From Chondrosia reniformis (taxonomy: Eukaryota > Porifera > Demospongiae > Chondrillida > Chondrillidae), in contig OX359189.1 of the NCBI GenBank assembly GCA_947172415.1, forward strand, positions 1,138,501-1,202,500: DNA of 64,000 bases, in the 5' to 3' direction. Positions 53,388 through 64,000 of the stretch are shown here, one piece after another. Both the position numbers and the translations under genes were made by a program. Below the pieces are notes generated by a model, which saw only the letters and a list, made by a program, of their open reading frames with translations, had not been told where the DNA came from and made no database searches. Every line of letters starts with the position of its first letter. Position 1 is the first letter of the stretch.

Positions 53388-53692
53388 TTTAACTTTTGGC
53401 GCCAAAATAGTGTATATAAGGCCCCTAGATTTAGCATAGTGAGCCAAGGATTCACAGAAGATCAAGATAAAGAAAAAGACAAAGACTCCCAGGATCACTG
53501 ATGAAGGGTGGAATTCCCAGAAACGGCTGTCTGACCCAGTGGAGAAGAAGATGAAAGAAGGGAAAAGAAGGAAGAAAAGACTACTGTATCTTCATCTAAA
53601 GCTCTCTTTAGGTTTAGTTCCCCTATAGGCTCTTTTTACAGAATAGGCATATAGCATGTAGGAAAATGGTATCTTAGATTTTTCATACCTAT
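53388..53692 (+). mobile_element. Possible small retroelement: TATA-like start, hammerhead-like core, shared repeat end
   Basis: A unit with ggcgccaaaatagtgtatat aagg (TATA-like, about 53398-53420), a ~60-bp purine-rich leader, then ctgatgaagggtggaattcc cagaaac at about 53498-53525, then the ~80-bp dispersed repeat at 53612-53692. CTGATGA...GAAAC around a 3-bp GGG/CCC stem looks like a hammerhead ribozyme core, as carried by Penelope-like elements and retrozymes. However, the closing pair next to the core would be A-A, and I could not find convincing stems I and III. The unit is therefore proposed, not established. Confidence 0.3.
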
Positions 53693-54431
53693 ATACATAT
53701 CTATAATTTCTCATTTCCAAGTAATCAGTTTATCAATGTCATACTTCATTTGTACAACACATATACTAATTTATAAGCAGATCTCAGATATTGTGTGCAT
53801 TAATTGGTTTTGATGTACAGTAACTATAGGGATTATCATTTGAGGCTCTCTAACAAGTATACACCATATGCATAGGCGACGGAAGTGGGGGGAGGGGGCA
53901 AGGAGGGGGAATGTGCCTCCCTCCTCACTTTTATAGACCAGGGACCAGTGAGGCACCACTTACAGATCAAAATGATTGCCACATTCGTCCACTCTGGTCT
54001 AGCCATATGCATTACATGCAGGGCATGATTCATAATAAGTTCACATGCTATATATATATATTGTGGGAAAGCTACATTAGTTAATTGTCCTTAAATTCCT
54101 ATTAATAATATTATGATGATAAATTATCTCATTGACATTGACATACATGCATTCAATGATAGTTTCTGTCTTATTCATGATCATAGGCTACATTAATTTA
54201 CCTATATATTACAATGAACCTAACAAAGTACATGAATCTTAATTCTTAGTGTAACTTTATCATTTTCATTATCTTGATCATGAATTATTCAATAACACCT
54301 TTATACAATTGTATATATAAGGCAGTCATGCAAAGCTGTCTTCACATATTGACAGTTAGCTTTCATTTCAGGAGAAATCTTTAGCTGTAGTTTTCAGGAG
54401 ATCTAGAATTTCGTTTTATCTTTAAATTGGC
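53693..54431. other. Upstream region of the carboxypeptidase gene
   Basis: Mostly AT-rich. A short GC-richer piece (about 53870-53960) has ORFs on the minus strand (53771-53959, 53836-54033) without motifs. 'tatatataaggcagtcatgc' near 54311 is a good TATA-box candidate about 120 bp before the start codon, followed by a plausible 5' UTR. Confidence 0.5.
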
Positions 54432-57400
54432 ATGGCGTCTCTTCCATTTAAGGGAGGCTCATATGTGACTATATTGTGTGTCCTTCTAACTATTACTCAA
54501 CAGATCACTGGAAGGCCAACTCATATTGAAGAGGGAGGTTATGATGATGGTGACAGTCTCTTTAGAAATAAACTTGCAACTGGTCAAACATGGGTTGGAG
54601 ATAATTATGTAAGATAAATGATATTTGAATATTATGTTTGTATGTAAAACTATTACGTGTACATATATACACAAATCATATTAGTCTGCAAAAATTTTTA
54701 ATAAAGATTTACATTATATAGGAGATAAAACTTCTAACATTTCCATTATAGTTTACGCTGGCTAAAATAATAGACTATTTTAAAGATCTGGTGAACCGGC
54801 AACGTGATCTAGTGACTATGGTAAAAATTGGTAAATCACTCCAACAAAAGCAAATGTGGGCTGTCCACTTTACACATGGCAGGCCAATGAATAATAGAAA
54901 GATGAAAATTTGGGTTCAATGCTTAATCCATGCACGTGAGTGATGGGATGCACATGGAATACGCATATGATACATAGGGTATATATATCCATGGGATATG
55001 TATATGGGATGCCATATATGGGTGATAATGTATTATATGTATATCTAGATCTGCATATGCAAATATTCATTACTTATAAATGTATACTAAATTAATATGG
55101 TCGGCCAAATTCACCACCAAAGTATAGGACAGTGATGAGCCGTAATGAGAGTGAAACAGTGCCGTATACATATATGGGTCCTTTGATTTTTCCTTCTCGT
55201 TAATTCCATTCCAGCTATCCAGCTGCAGCTAGGTCGCCACTTTTAATAGGACTTCAGTCACTTGACTGGTTTGGTGTAATTCACTAATTGTTTATACAAT
55301 GTATAAGGATATATATATAAAGATAGATATATATAATACATATAGGAGAGTGGGTCTCAGGATCTGTCTGCCTGTATCTCTCAGAAGCCATCATTCAAAC
55401 TTATCAGGAGATGGGTAGACAAGCAGTTAGTGACATCATAATATATAGTGAACACCATATACGTACATATATACACTCAGTACAGGCATATATATAAACA
55501 GCTATTACATATACATGTAATTTTCATATATTTTATTTATTTTCATATTATATTTATTTTACATGTACAGTTCCGTGCACTATTTGATGAATGGGAATTT
55601 ATCATAATACCTGTGGTTAACCCTGATGGATATGAAGTGAGTGTAATTTATACCATGTATGTATGCATGTATGCAGTATTAATAACATGTTATATACATA
55701 TATATACAATTACAAATATATACATTACAATAATGATTAATAATTATCCAGCAATTGTTTAATAGGTTAGTGAATATATTTAGATAGATATCCTTATTAT
55801 TATAATTATTGCTGCATGATGAAGACATCTGAGTGAAACTGTTTGACTAGTGTTGCTGATGCTCAGAAGAGTTATCAAAACCATTAAGTTAACTTGTGAA
55901 TAAAGTGGAATGTAAATTAGTATATATATTGGTTTGTGATATGGATATGAATTTACAGTTTATGTAAAGGGATGAATCACACCTAATAGTTTTTATATAT
56001 AGAGTGGGGCAAGTAAGTAATAAAATATTCATGTTTGTTTACCTATTTATTGTGCTTATCAATAATTGTTCCATGTAGTACACTTGGGAGGATGAAGGTG
56101 ATCGCTTTTGGAGAATGAACAGGGCACCATTTGCAGTACCACAATATGCTAAAGATGAAGTTGATGATTATGAAAGCCTTGGTGATGAAGCAATAATAAG
56201 AGCAGCAATGACGAAACTATATGGAAGTGATGAATATTTTAAGAGGAAGTTCTGCATGGGAGTTGATTTGAACAGAAATTTTCCATACAAGTGGGGCGTG
56301 AGTTATTAATTACATTTACTTATATATAGGCAAACCTATATGGATGCATAATATACATCCAATTCTCTATGTTTCCCTATATATTTAATTAAGTCGTATA
56401 TAGCATTATATATATATATATATATATAATATTATCACTTTAACAAACTGCTTCATTGAATTTATAGGTAGGAGTGGCAATTAAAATTCCTTGCTTACGT
56501 GATGCATATATTGGTCCATCTCCTGCTTCGGAACCTGAAACACGAGTAATAATGAATCACTTCACAAGCAGTGCCCCTATATTGGCAGCAATTGATTTTC
56601 ACTCTTATTCACAAAGAATATTGACCCCCTGGGGTATGTGGAATTAAGGCTTAACTATATCAAGTATTATGTAATGATTAAAACCGTATGTATATTTATC
56701 AAGGATTTATGTATATGGATCAATAGAGAGTGTGACCGTAAAATGAATCTATCTGCGCATGCGTGTACTTGTGTATACGATGTCATAAGCTGTAGGTGCT
56801 GTTTTTGCCTTATGAAAGTATTATATATATATTCTTAATAATTTTCGATCATGGCTAGGTATACCAACTATTAATTACTTATCAATTTTGAATTATGTCA
56901 AAGTATATATTTTGCAATTGTATATATATATATACAGGATGTGAAACTGAAATAGTATGTAGAAAGAGTGCAAAAATACTAGATGCTGGAGCCAGAGCTT
57001 TGCAAGAAGGATTGCAAGTAAGGATATTTATGGATTATAATGTAATTTATAAATTGTGCTATATTAGTACACGTACATACACATACATATGTATATAGAT
57101 TCATGGGAAGAGTTATCTGATTCAAACTGCTTATAATTTTGTTGGGAAAAGGATAACGGCAGGACCATTCATTGATTGGTTAGTGTGTGTATTTTAGAAA
57201 ATGGTATAAAACGGATATACGTGTATTGTCTTAGTGTAGCTAAACAATATACTGTGACCACTTATACCAGAGTATATTCTGTATACGTATATATGTATAT
57301 AAGTATGGGATTATTGACTATATAGAAATATGTAATAAATCTGCATGACATCAGAAGAAAATTGATTTGTATATAGAAATTGCATTTCAAAATATGTTAC

Positions 57401-57802
57401 ATTCACTTAATACAGGGCTTTTAGTGATGGCGTGACTACAACCAACAAATTAGCTGGAAAACAGGCTTATAAACCTTTAGCTTATGCAGTTGAGTTAAGC
57501 CCAGAGAACAAGAAGCAGGGAGCAGCAGGTTTTGTATTTGATCCATCTGGTAACAAGGTACACATTTATAATTGTGTGATAAATCTTTATACTGTAACGC
57601 CTGCACCATATATATATAGTGGTACTTACATGTGATTATCAGATAATTATATACTGTATACGTAAATATAACCATTATATATATGCATTAATATAAAATT
57701 CTTATTATATAGCTTGATGACCTTGCTTGGGAGGCATCTTTGGGAGCTTGGAAACTTTTTCTACATGTGCGTCAATATCATGAACTCCAGAAATTTGGTT
57801 AA
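54432..57802 (+). CDS. Secreted M14 zinc carboxypeptidase, A-type specificity
   Basis: Ten exons: 54432-54608, 54752-54935, 55346-55425, 55571-55636, 56079-56297, 56468-56633, 56938-57017, 57099-57178, 57416-57557 and 57713-57802, giving 427 residues. MASLPFKGGSYVTILCVLLT is a signal peptide. Zinc ligands are present: HARE (His, Glu) and the later His in DFHSYSQ. LNRNFPYKWG supplies the Asn-Arg pair that binds the substrate carboxylate, and YAVELSPE holds the catalytic Glu. The residue before DW in PFIDWAFSDG, equivalent to position 255 of bovine CPA, is Ile, which predicts preference for hydrophobic C-terminal residues. Only ~35 residues (THIEEGGYDDG...) lie between the signal peptide and the catalytic domain, too short for the usual ~90-residue activation propeptide, so it may be made active or use another control. 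An insertion (VPQYAKDEVDDYESLGDEA) enlarges the mid domain. Confidence 0.93.
55230..55290. mobile_element. Fragment related to the PDHA-intron MITE
   Basis: In carboxypeptidase intron 2, 'taataggacttcagtcactt' followed by 'gactggtttggtgtaatt' aligns with the interior of the element at 19118-19247 (taataggacttcggtc ... cacttggctggtatggcgtaat). The terminal inverted repeats are not seen here, so this is a partial or diverged copy. Confidence 0.55.
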
Positions 57803-58273
57803 TGAAGGCATTCTTCTAAATAGTTAAAAGCAATTAGTTACAATGTACGTAGATCTATCACTAGGATGTTTATTACTTACCATATATACCTGCATCTTTC
57901 ACAAAGGCTTCACAACAATTAATGAATATTATTTTAATGTTCATATTTAAAATTGCTGTAGATGTATATACAATAGGTTCAGTTCTATATAGAAATTCTG
58001 TCCATCATACTTATAACTATATGGTACACTGTATCTGTACTTGCATGGGGCTCTCACGTGCTTACTTGCATGTTGCAATATGCTTGAATACATTAACTAT
58101 ATAGGTACTGTCAATATTATATATGAGTTTCTGATTACTGTAGTCGCAATGAAATCAAATCTCAAATCCATCCACATATCTGTATCCACATATGCACGTA
58201 TGTATGAATAGGATTATAATTATATACGTATGTACAATTTTGAACAATGAAATGGAGTGTTATTCAGTTAGTG
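57803..58273. other. Convergent 3' spacer carboxypeptidase / CCDC81
   Basis: AT-rich, no exon recognised. The ORFs at 57922-58104 and 58192-58452 are low-complexity or antisense to CCDC81. Confidence 0.55.
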
Positions 58274-60337
58274 TTAAACCATCAGTCTTGCTCCAGAGAT
58301 GTACCTGCTTTCGGCAAGAACATTGGATTCACCAGCATTTTTCACATCTCTCTTACAGCGATGACATCTCCTGTATTTGTCACACTGCTGTTGAACTAGG
58401 ATGGATGGTTCTTCTTCATGCTCCTTTTCCAACCTCTCCCTCTCCCTCTTAATAGTCACATTTGTCTTCCATGCTTCATCAAGAGATTTACGAATCTCGT
58501 TTCGGTAAGAACAAGCTTGACGGTGCTCCTCAATTAGACTGAAGTACAGTTAACAGTAAAAAGAGGTTTAACACAATAAAGATATTTCAGGTCACTACAT
58601 GCTATGAACTACGTACGTACTTCCTCTCACCATCAACATACAAATTTACGTATTTATGACAGAAAAGGACATTATATTGACTTACTCTTTTCTTGCTCTC
58701 TGCAACATGTCTGTCTCCTCATTCCTGGCTCTCTCTGCCTTATTCTGTGAGAGGTATTGCTTCTTTTGGACCATATCAAGTTGTTCCCTGTACAATTCCC
58801 TGTTCCTCAGTCTTCTCTCATGCAGCTTCTCTGGGGTCATATCATTAACACCAAATATGGGCTGTACAGGCTCTGGGTTCATTGCAAAATGGGAGTGATT
58901 ATTCCTGAATTTTACCTACATACATACATACATTTTATACATTAGTATGGATACTAACATATCTTAAACACATGTACATACTTCAGTGCATCTTTGTGAT
59001 GTGTAAAGCTGGAAAGCTCCTATATTTCTATATAACTATGTAGGGTGTAGAATGTCTATACTGTAAGTGTGCTAGTACCAGTACAGTAAGCTACGTATAA
59101 TTTTGGACAACAATTTTGAATCACCAGTGATCTATAGATATGAGTAATAATTATGCAATCTTTCATTCATTGAGTTTCCCAGGTACATACGTAGGTATCA
59201 TCACTGATAATAAGTATGTAAGGTCAATAGCTCCTTCCTTTTACCTTTCCTTTGTACTCTTTATGAATTATTCTAGTGTGTGGAAATGGAAGGAGGACAG
59301 TTGGTTTAGGTAGCGTGAGAGGTCGAGGACCTTGTTGTCTCAAGCTGGTGGATCGGGACAGAGGGGGATTCTCTGCCTCAAAGCCACTCGGAGACATTGC
59401 TGGTAGCTCAGGACCACTTGGATCCATAGCACTGTCAGAAGAATAACCATCTGGTATGAGGATGGTCTTTGACAAAGAGTTGAGCTCATTTCTTATTGCA
59501 ACCTGTGGTAGTGGTCAATATACGTATGTAGAGTTATGTACTTACAAATGTATCTATGTACATGTATAGGAGATAACTTAATGGCCTTATGGTAGCTGAA
59601 AGATACCTTATCACCTCTTGAGTGTGGAGAAATTTTTGAGTGTGTAGAATTTGTGATGTAGGTATATGTATATCAGTACATACGTACACTACATACATAT
59701 GTATGCTACATATGGAATGTGCTTCTGTGTCAAGGTGTGGCTGTACCTGCTCAGCTAGTGCATCTCTGTATTCCTTCTTTTCCTTTGTTCTCCTCCTCAT
59801 AAACTCTTTGTGATCTGTCTCAAGTCTACAATGTGGAGGACAAGGAGATGAGCATTATGTGTGCACATACCCCATATGTGTATTTAGAGGCATACTCTTT
59901 TGCAATAAGAACTTTCTCCCTCTTGTCATTCTCAGCTGCCACCTTCCTTCTGCTGTCGTCTTTCACTCTTCTGTTCATGACTTGTTCGTCCAATTGCTGA
60001 CAGTATTGAACCTGCTTGCCTTCCTTAGGAGGAGTCACAACGCGCTCTTGGAAGACATAAGATGGATAAAAGTCTTCATCCTTAGTGTGCTTTTGGGTCA
60101 GTTTGTGATCAGCAACACTCAAATTAAAGGCAGCTACTTTCTTGCTTTCATTTCTGTGTGTCAACTTAATTATCTACAAGTAAAGGTACATTTAACATCT
60201 TCCCATAATAGGGCAATCTACCTCAGTTAGTGAGTACATATTTATATGTACGTAAGCTTACATATACGTATATGTATGTACATATTAAAATTATAGTTTA
60301 TTTACCAAAGGCTAGTACGTATATTGTATGTACGTAC

Positions 60338-60370
<33 letters not shown>

Positions 60371-62414
60371 TGTATGTAGGTACGTAGGTAGGTAGGTAAT
60401 TATATCATTGTTATTCACTTGTTCCTGGGCAATTTCCAATGAGTCTTTCTTTTGAAGGTACTCCTGTAGCATTTTATCTTCAACAAGCTCTCTATGCTTC
60501 TTCTGCTCTGCAAAGGAGACAGGCACGTTTCTGAGTTCTCTTTGGTGACAGATGTAACACATCTCCTGTCCAGGGATCATGGGATGAGATTGAGAGCAGG
60601 TGGCGGGACGGAACTGAGAACCTTTACATCAAAAATGGATTAAAAATTGAACACTTTACCATTTGCATCATGTGAAATTATATGTAAATATGTATGGATG
60701 GGTGGTTTTTCAAAACAAAAATCAATACCACCAGCCACTACATACGTATATATACATATACATACCTAAGTGTTCAATGTACTCAAAATAAGACAGATGC
60801 ATACATACATAAGATTAACATACATGCTAATCTATGTATGCAATAAAATATACACACATTATTGGCTAACTATATTATAATTAATTCATAGTGTCAACTG
60901 ATGAATGTGTCGGTTCTTACGCTCACATTGGGAGACTGATTTTCTTCCTTGGCCTGCAGTGAGGGGCTTCCTGTGAGCTGTATCAGGAGAGGTGCTGGTG
61001 AGAAGAGGAGAAACTGGAGTGGACCCTCCCACCACCAAACTAGCCACATTAGGGCTCAACTGGAGCTTACTAGTACCTGGTCCTGCAGAGAAATCAAAGT
61101 TCAACAAATGATCTTAAATCATCCCTTGACAACATAATCAATAGACTCATACAGAGAAATGTCATTACTTCTCACCAACCTTTAGGGTTCACTGATTTAG
61201 TGGTAGCAATGGGCTTCAGTGGAGCATCACCCTCAGGCGACACTACAGGCACACCATTTTCTGCTGATTCAGGCAAGATAGGCATAAACTGTCTGGGAGT
61301 GCTGGGGATACTGCCCAGTGCATTGGTGTTGCAGATGAGACTGAGGCTGTCTTCATTTGAGGATTCAACAATCTTTGGCAAAACTGTGGAAGCCGTGTTC
61401 AGTCTTGGAGAGTGGCTGCCAGAAATGATGGAAGCATCTCCTCGCAAGTTTGAGGTACAAGATGCTGAGCGGTGATTAAAGGCTCCTTCAAGTTGGCCAC
61501 TGGAGTCAAGTTGTCTGATAAATTCCCTAAAAAACTTCATTTTGGCCCTTCCATCACAGATGACCAGTTTACCAATGCCAATGAAGGGGAACTCCACAAC
61601 CTTTCCACTCACTACAGCCTGACTTAGGGTGTGCAGTAGTTCCTTGACACACATTTCAACAGTGTCACGGTCAAAGGGACTTCCATTGGCAAGGACTGTA
61701 TAGTTCAGAGGCAGCAAGGGGATTTGGCCTAACAGAAACAAATTATAAGTAAATATACATACATACATGACTCAAATACACAAGCAGGCTTATAAAAGCA
61801 CCAATTCACACAAGACTGAAGAGATTGATAATTTTGCTAATATCTTCAAATTTTTGAAGAAGCTCTTTACTTACGTACATATGTACTGGTGATAGATATA
61901 TTACTGCTACATACAGGACATATACATACGTATGCATACAAGTCCAAGGGGACGGGTCGGCTGAGGGCTGGACGTACCTGGAGTGTGCTGTTTGGGGTAC
62001 CTGATGGAGTGGGTCTGGGAAAACTTTTCCGAGAGCAGAAACACGGGACGCTGGATTGCGATGGACCTGTTACTGCCAACATCAATAGTTTTAACAGCAA
62101 ATGAAAAAACTCCCAGACCCTGAATTGTCACGCCCTGGTGTAAGAGATTTATTGTGAAGCACTAAATTACGTAAATTCAACAAAAATACAGTGTGAGCGG
62201 GTGTCTACCTTTCTCAAAATCATTTGCCGTTCGATAAATTCTGACACAACAGTCCAAACACTGGCCACATCTACATAAAGCAGTATCTACCATTTCGAGT
62301 GTACTTTAATTCTAATTAACAATTCTGCAAAGAACCTTCATCAGATAGTTGTGGAACGAAAGAGGTTTTTGCTCTTCTTGATTCAGATATCAACTTGACC
62401 AGGATGTCATTCAT
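58274..62414 (-). CDS. CCDC81: CCDC81, HU-like domain coiled-coil (centrosomal/ciliary) protein
   Basis: Eleven exons, 5' to 3': 62414-62336, 62270-62209, 62134-61978, 61728-61180, 61082-60921, 60621-60419, 60173-59896, 59825-59747, 59502-59245, 58915-58686 and 58538-58274, giving 773 residues (human about 650). Two N-terminal HU-type domains: SVWTVVSEFIERQMILRKGV with IQRPVFLLSEKFSQTHSI, and IPLLPLNYTVLANGSPFDRD with VEFPFIGIGKLVICDGRAKM. The middle has GQEMCYICHQRELRNVPVSF, a Cys motif also in human CCDC81, then long charged coiled coils. The C-terminus QCDKYRRCHRCKRDVKNAGE SNV...GARLMV is the family hallmark. Vertebrate CCDC81 localises to centrosomes/cilia; that role is inferred. A Ser/Pro-rich insert (about residues 200-300) accounts for the extra length. 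The gene is head-to-head with CDK8. Confidence 0.93.
60340..60405. repeat. TATG/GTAG microsatellite in CCDC81 intron
   Basis: Tandem atgtatgtatg merging into taggtaggtag on the plus strand, next to the 3' end of the exon at 60419-60621. It produces the spurious YLHTYIHTYIHT tail of an ORF. Length polymorphism is likely. Confidence 0.85.
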
Positions 62415-62583
62415 GTCTGCTCACTCCTTCTGTCCCTGATGGTCCAGCAGTTGTGAATCAGTTGTTTGGATAATCAAAAGTTGAATATCATTGGATATTA
62501 AAAATTCTGTTGCTAGGGACGCTATTGGATAGCTTATCGCATACTAATCGAAGAGCAACGTATAAGTATTAACGAAAACGCAA
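62415..62583. promoter_or_regulatory. Divergent upstream region CCDC81 / CDK8
   Basis: 169 bp between start codons (62414 minus, 62584 plus). 'ttgctagggacgctattgg' at about 62510-62528 resembles an X-box, the RFX site (GTTGCYA...), on the CCDC81 side, consistent with a ciliary gene; 'ctattgg' is also a CCAAT-type word. Function is inferred. Confidence 0.45.
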
Positions 62584-64000
62584 ATGTTTGGCCACAACCC
62601 ATTTACTATGGTAGACATAGATTTCAAAGAAAAAATAGCCAGTAGAAGAGAGAAGGTATCAGATTTATACGATTATGAAGGCAGAAAGATAGGAAGAGGC
62701 ACGTACGGCCACGTGTACAAAGCCACGCGGAAGGACGGGTATGTTGGGTGGACAAGTTCTTCGGACCACTTGAAAGGCTCGTGGTGCTGTCGTCACGCTA
62801 TATCTATATACATCATTCCGCCTATGTAGTTCTAATAGTAAGGAATACGCACTGAAGCAGATTGAAGGTCCTGGATTATCGCTGTCAGCATGTAGAGAAA
62901 TTGCTGTGAGTGGTTCCTATTGCTTAGCAGTGACTAGAGAGATTAACCACTAGTAGGTTGCCTAGTAGCATCGTGCATTAGGCGTTGTGACAGATGTTCC
63001 TGTTTGTGAACGTATAATTTGATAAGATAGTGTTGACCCACACATGGAGGTGTGTGCAATATCAATTATCAGGCACGTTGCATATCTAACGAGATAACAA
63101 CTGTAATTTCTAATACTGAACCTGGGAGAGAATGGACTTACTTCTTTAATATCCTCCATGGAACAGGATAATTGTATTTGGAAATCTCCAGTGACACCAG
63201 AAGTGCTTATGTATATGTGTACTTTTAGTATGTACGTATAGTACCAATATATGTACGTAGGTGTCAAATACGTAGTAGCTCTGACTTTGGTCTACAATGT
63301 AATTGTATAAAGACTATGTTGTGTGTATGTATTGACCACATTTGTTACATGGTGAATGTGAATGTGTATATACAGTTACTTAACACACGGTCAGGTTTAA
63401 TGTATCAATAGCTAGGAGGTATGTGATTGCATAAGAGGACCTGAGGTGCTAGTGTGTGATTGCATAAGAGGACCTGAGGTGCTAGTGTGTGATTGCATAA
63501 GAGGACCTGAGGTGCTAGTGTGTGATTGCATAAGAGGACCTGAGATGCTAGTGTGTGATTACATAAGAGGACCTGAGATGCTAGTGTGTGATTGCATAAG
63601 AGGACCTGAGATGCTAGTGTGTGATTGCATAAGAGGACCTGAGATGCTAGTGTGTGATTGCATAAGAGGACCTGAGGTGCTAGTGTGTGATTGCATAAGA
63701 GGACCTGAGGTGCTAGTGTGTGATTGCATAAGAGGACCTGAGGTGCTAGTGTGTGATTGCATAAGAGGACCTGAGGTGCTAGTGTGAGTTGCATAAGAGG
63801 ACCTGAGGTGTTAGTGTGTGATTGCGTAAGAGGACCTGAGGTGTTAGTGTGTGATTGCATAAGAGGACCTGAGATGCTAGTGTGTGATTGCGTAAGAGGA
63901 CCTGAGGTGCTAGTGTGAGTTGCATAGTGATAATGCAGCCATTTTCCATTCCCTAATTCTTTTCAGTGTGTGTTGCATAGTGATAATGCAGCCATTGTCC
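62584..64000 (+). CDS. CDK8: CDK8/CDK19 Mediator kinase, 5' part only
   Basis: Two exons lie in the window, 62584-62738 and 62830-62905, giving the first 77 residues; the rest is beyond the right edge. The protein begins [20 protein letters not shown]. The ATG at 62611 (MVDIDFKEK) aligns better with human [20 protein letters not shown] and may be the real start. [20 protein letters not shown] is the glycine-rich loop, YALKQIEG carries the ATP-binding Lys, and SLSACREIA is the CDK8-specific SMSACRE helix that replaces PSTAIRE and contacts cyclin C. CDK8 is the kinase of the Mediator kinase module. Intron 2 starts at 62906 and contains a 33-bp minisatellite. Confidence 0.94.
63418..63915. repeat. 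33-bp minisatellite in CDK8 intron 2
   Basis: About 15 copies of gtgtgattgcataagaggac plus ctgaggtgctagt. Variants (gaggtgct, gagatgct, gaggtgtt) are clustered, showing stepwise amplification. Because 33 is a multiple of 3, open frames run through on both strands and are not genes. A further short duplication (ttgcatagtgataatgcagc) follows at 63919 and 63971. Confidence 0.95.

Noticed and set aside
63405..63860. Long repetitive ORFs on both strands at the right end
   Set aside because: The 33-bp repeat unit is divisible by three, so frames stay open automatically. The array lies in a CDK8 intron.

Overview
The window is nuclear DNA from an intron-rich but compact animal genome. Every solid gene is eukaryotic, with GT..AG introns that are often only 40-100 bp, short AT-rich spacers, head-to-head gene pairs and many intronic minisatellites. 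The gene content includes KRIT1, CCDC28, CCDC81 and animal-type CDC5L and POLQ. Proteins are clearly orthologous to human ones but diverged, which fits an early-branching metazoan such as a demosponge. The species assignment is an inference. All gene models below were spliced by hand from the sequence, with reading phase checked across junctions.

Layout. 1-4740 holds minisatellites, a GC-rich structured island (about 2800-3125) and otherwise gene-poor DNA. 4741-6692 (+) is UTP11, an SSU-processome factor. 6828-9941 (-) is a multipass PAP2-superfamily protein with degenerate catalytic motifs. 10075-13875 (+) is HGD, homogentisate dioxygenase. 14092-16907 and 18039-20318 (+) are two tandem copies of the mitochondrial pyruvate dehydrogenase E1-alpha gene, separated by a decayed LINE fragment. 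20710-21183 (-) is an unrecognised ORF, 21328-22635 (-) a CCDC28-like gene, 22690-23844 (+) RPL24, 23995-29560 (+) KRIT1, and 30006-31304 (+) an intronless GH99 endomannosidase (MANEA-like).

32119-36670 (-) is MRPL19. Its single intron carries a 3.1 kb decayed coding element on the opposite strand, and that element's own intron is interrupted by a pogo/Tigger-like DNA transposon remnant. 37045-43618 (+) is POLQ (helicase plus polymerase), 43946-50570 (+) CDC5L, and 50571-54431 a spacer with tandem repeats and a possible ribozyme-like motif. 54432-57802 (+) is a secreted M14 carboxypeptidase A-like enzyme, 58274-62414 (-) CCDC81, and 62584 onward (+) the 5' end of CDK8/CDK19, cut by the window edge.

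The genes do not form one pathway. They are mainly housekeeping loci: ribosome biogenesis (UTP11, RPL24, MRPL19), splicing (CDC5L), mitochondrial metabolism (two PDHA copies), tyrosine catabolism (HGD), DNA repair (POLQ) and transcription (CDK8). Four head-to-head pairs share short upstream regions: PAP2/HGD, CCDC28/RPL24, MRPL19/POLQ and CCDC81/CDK8. The most notable features are the nested elements inside the MRPL19 intron, the recent PDHA duplication with its copy-specific insertions, the pseudo-enzyme signature of the PAP2 protein and the few very large POLQ exons.
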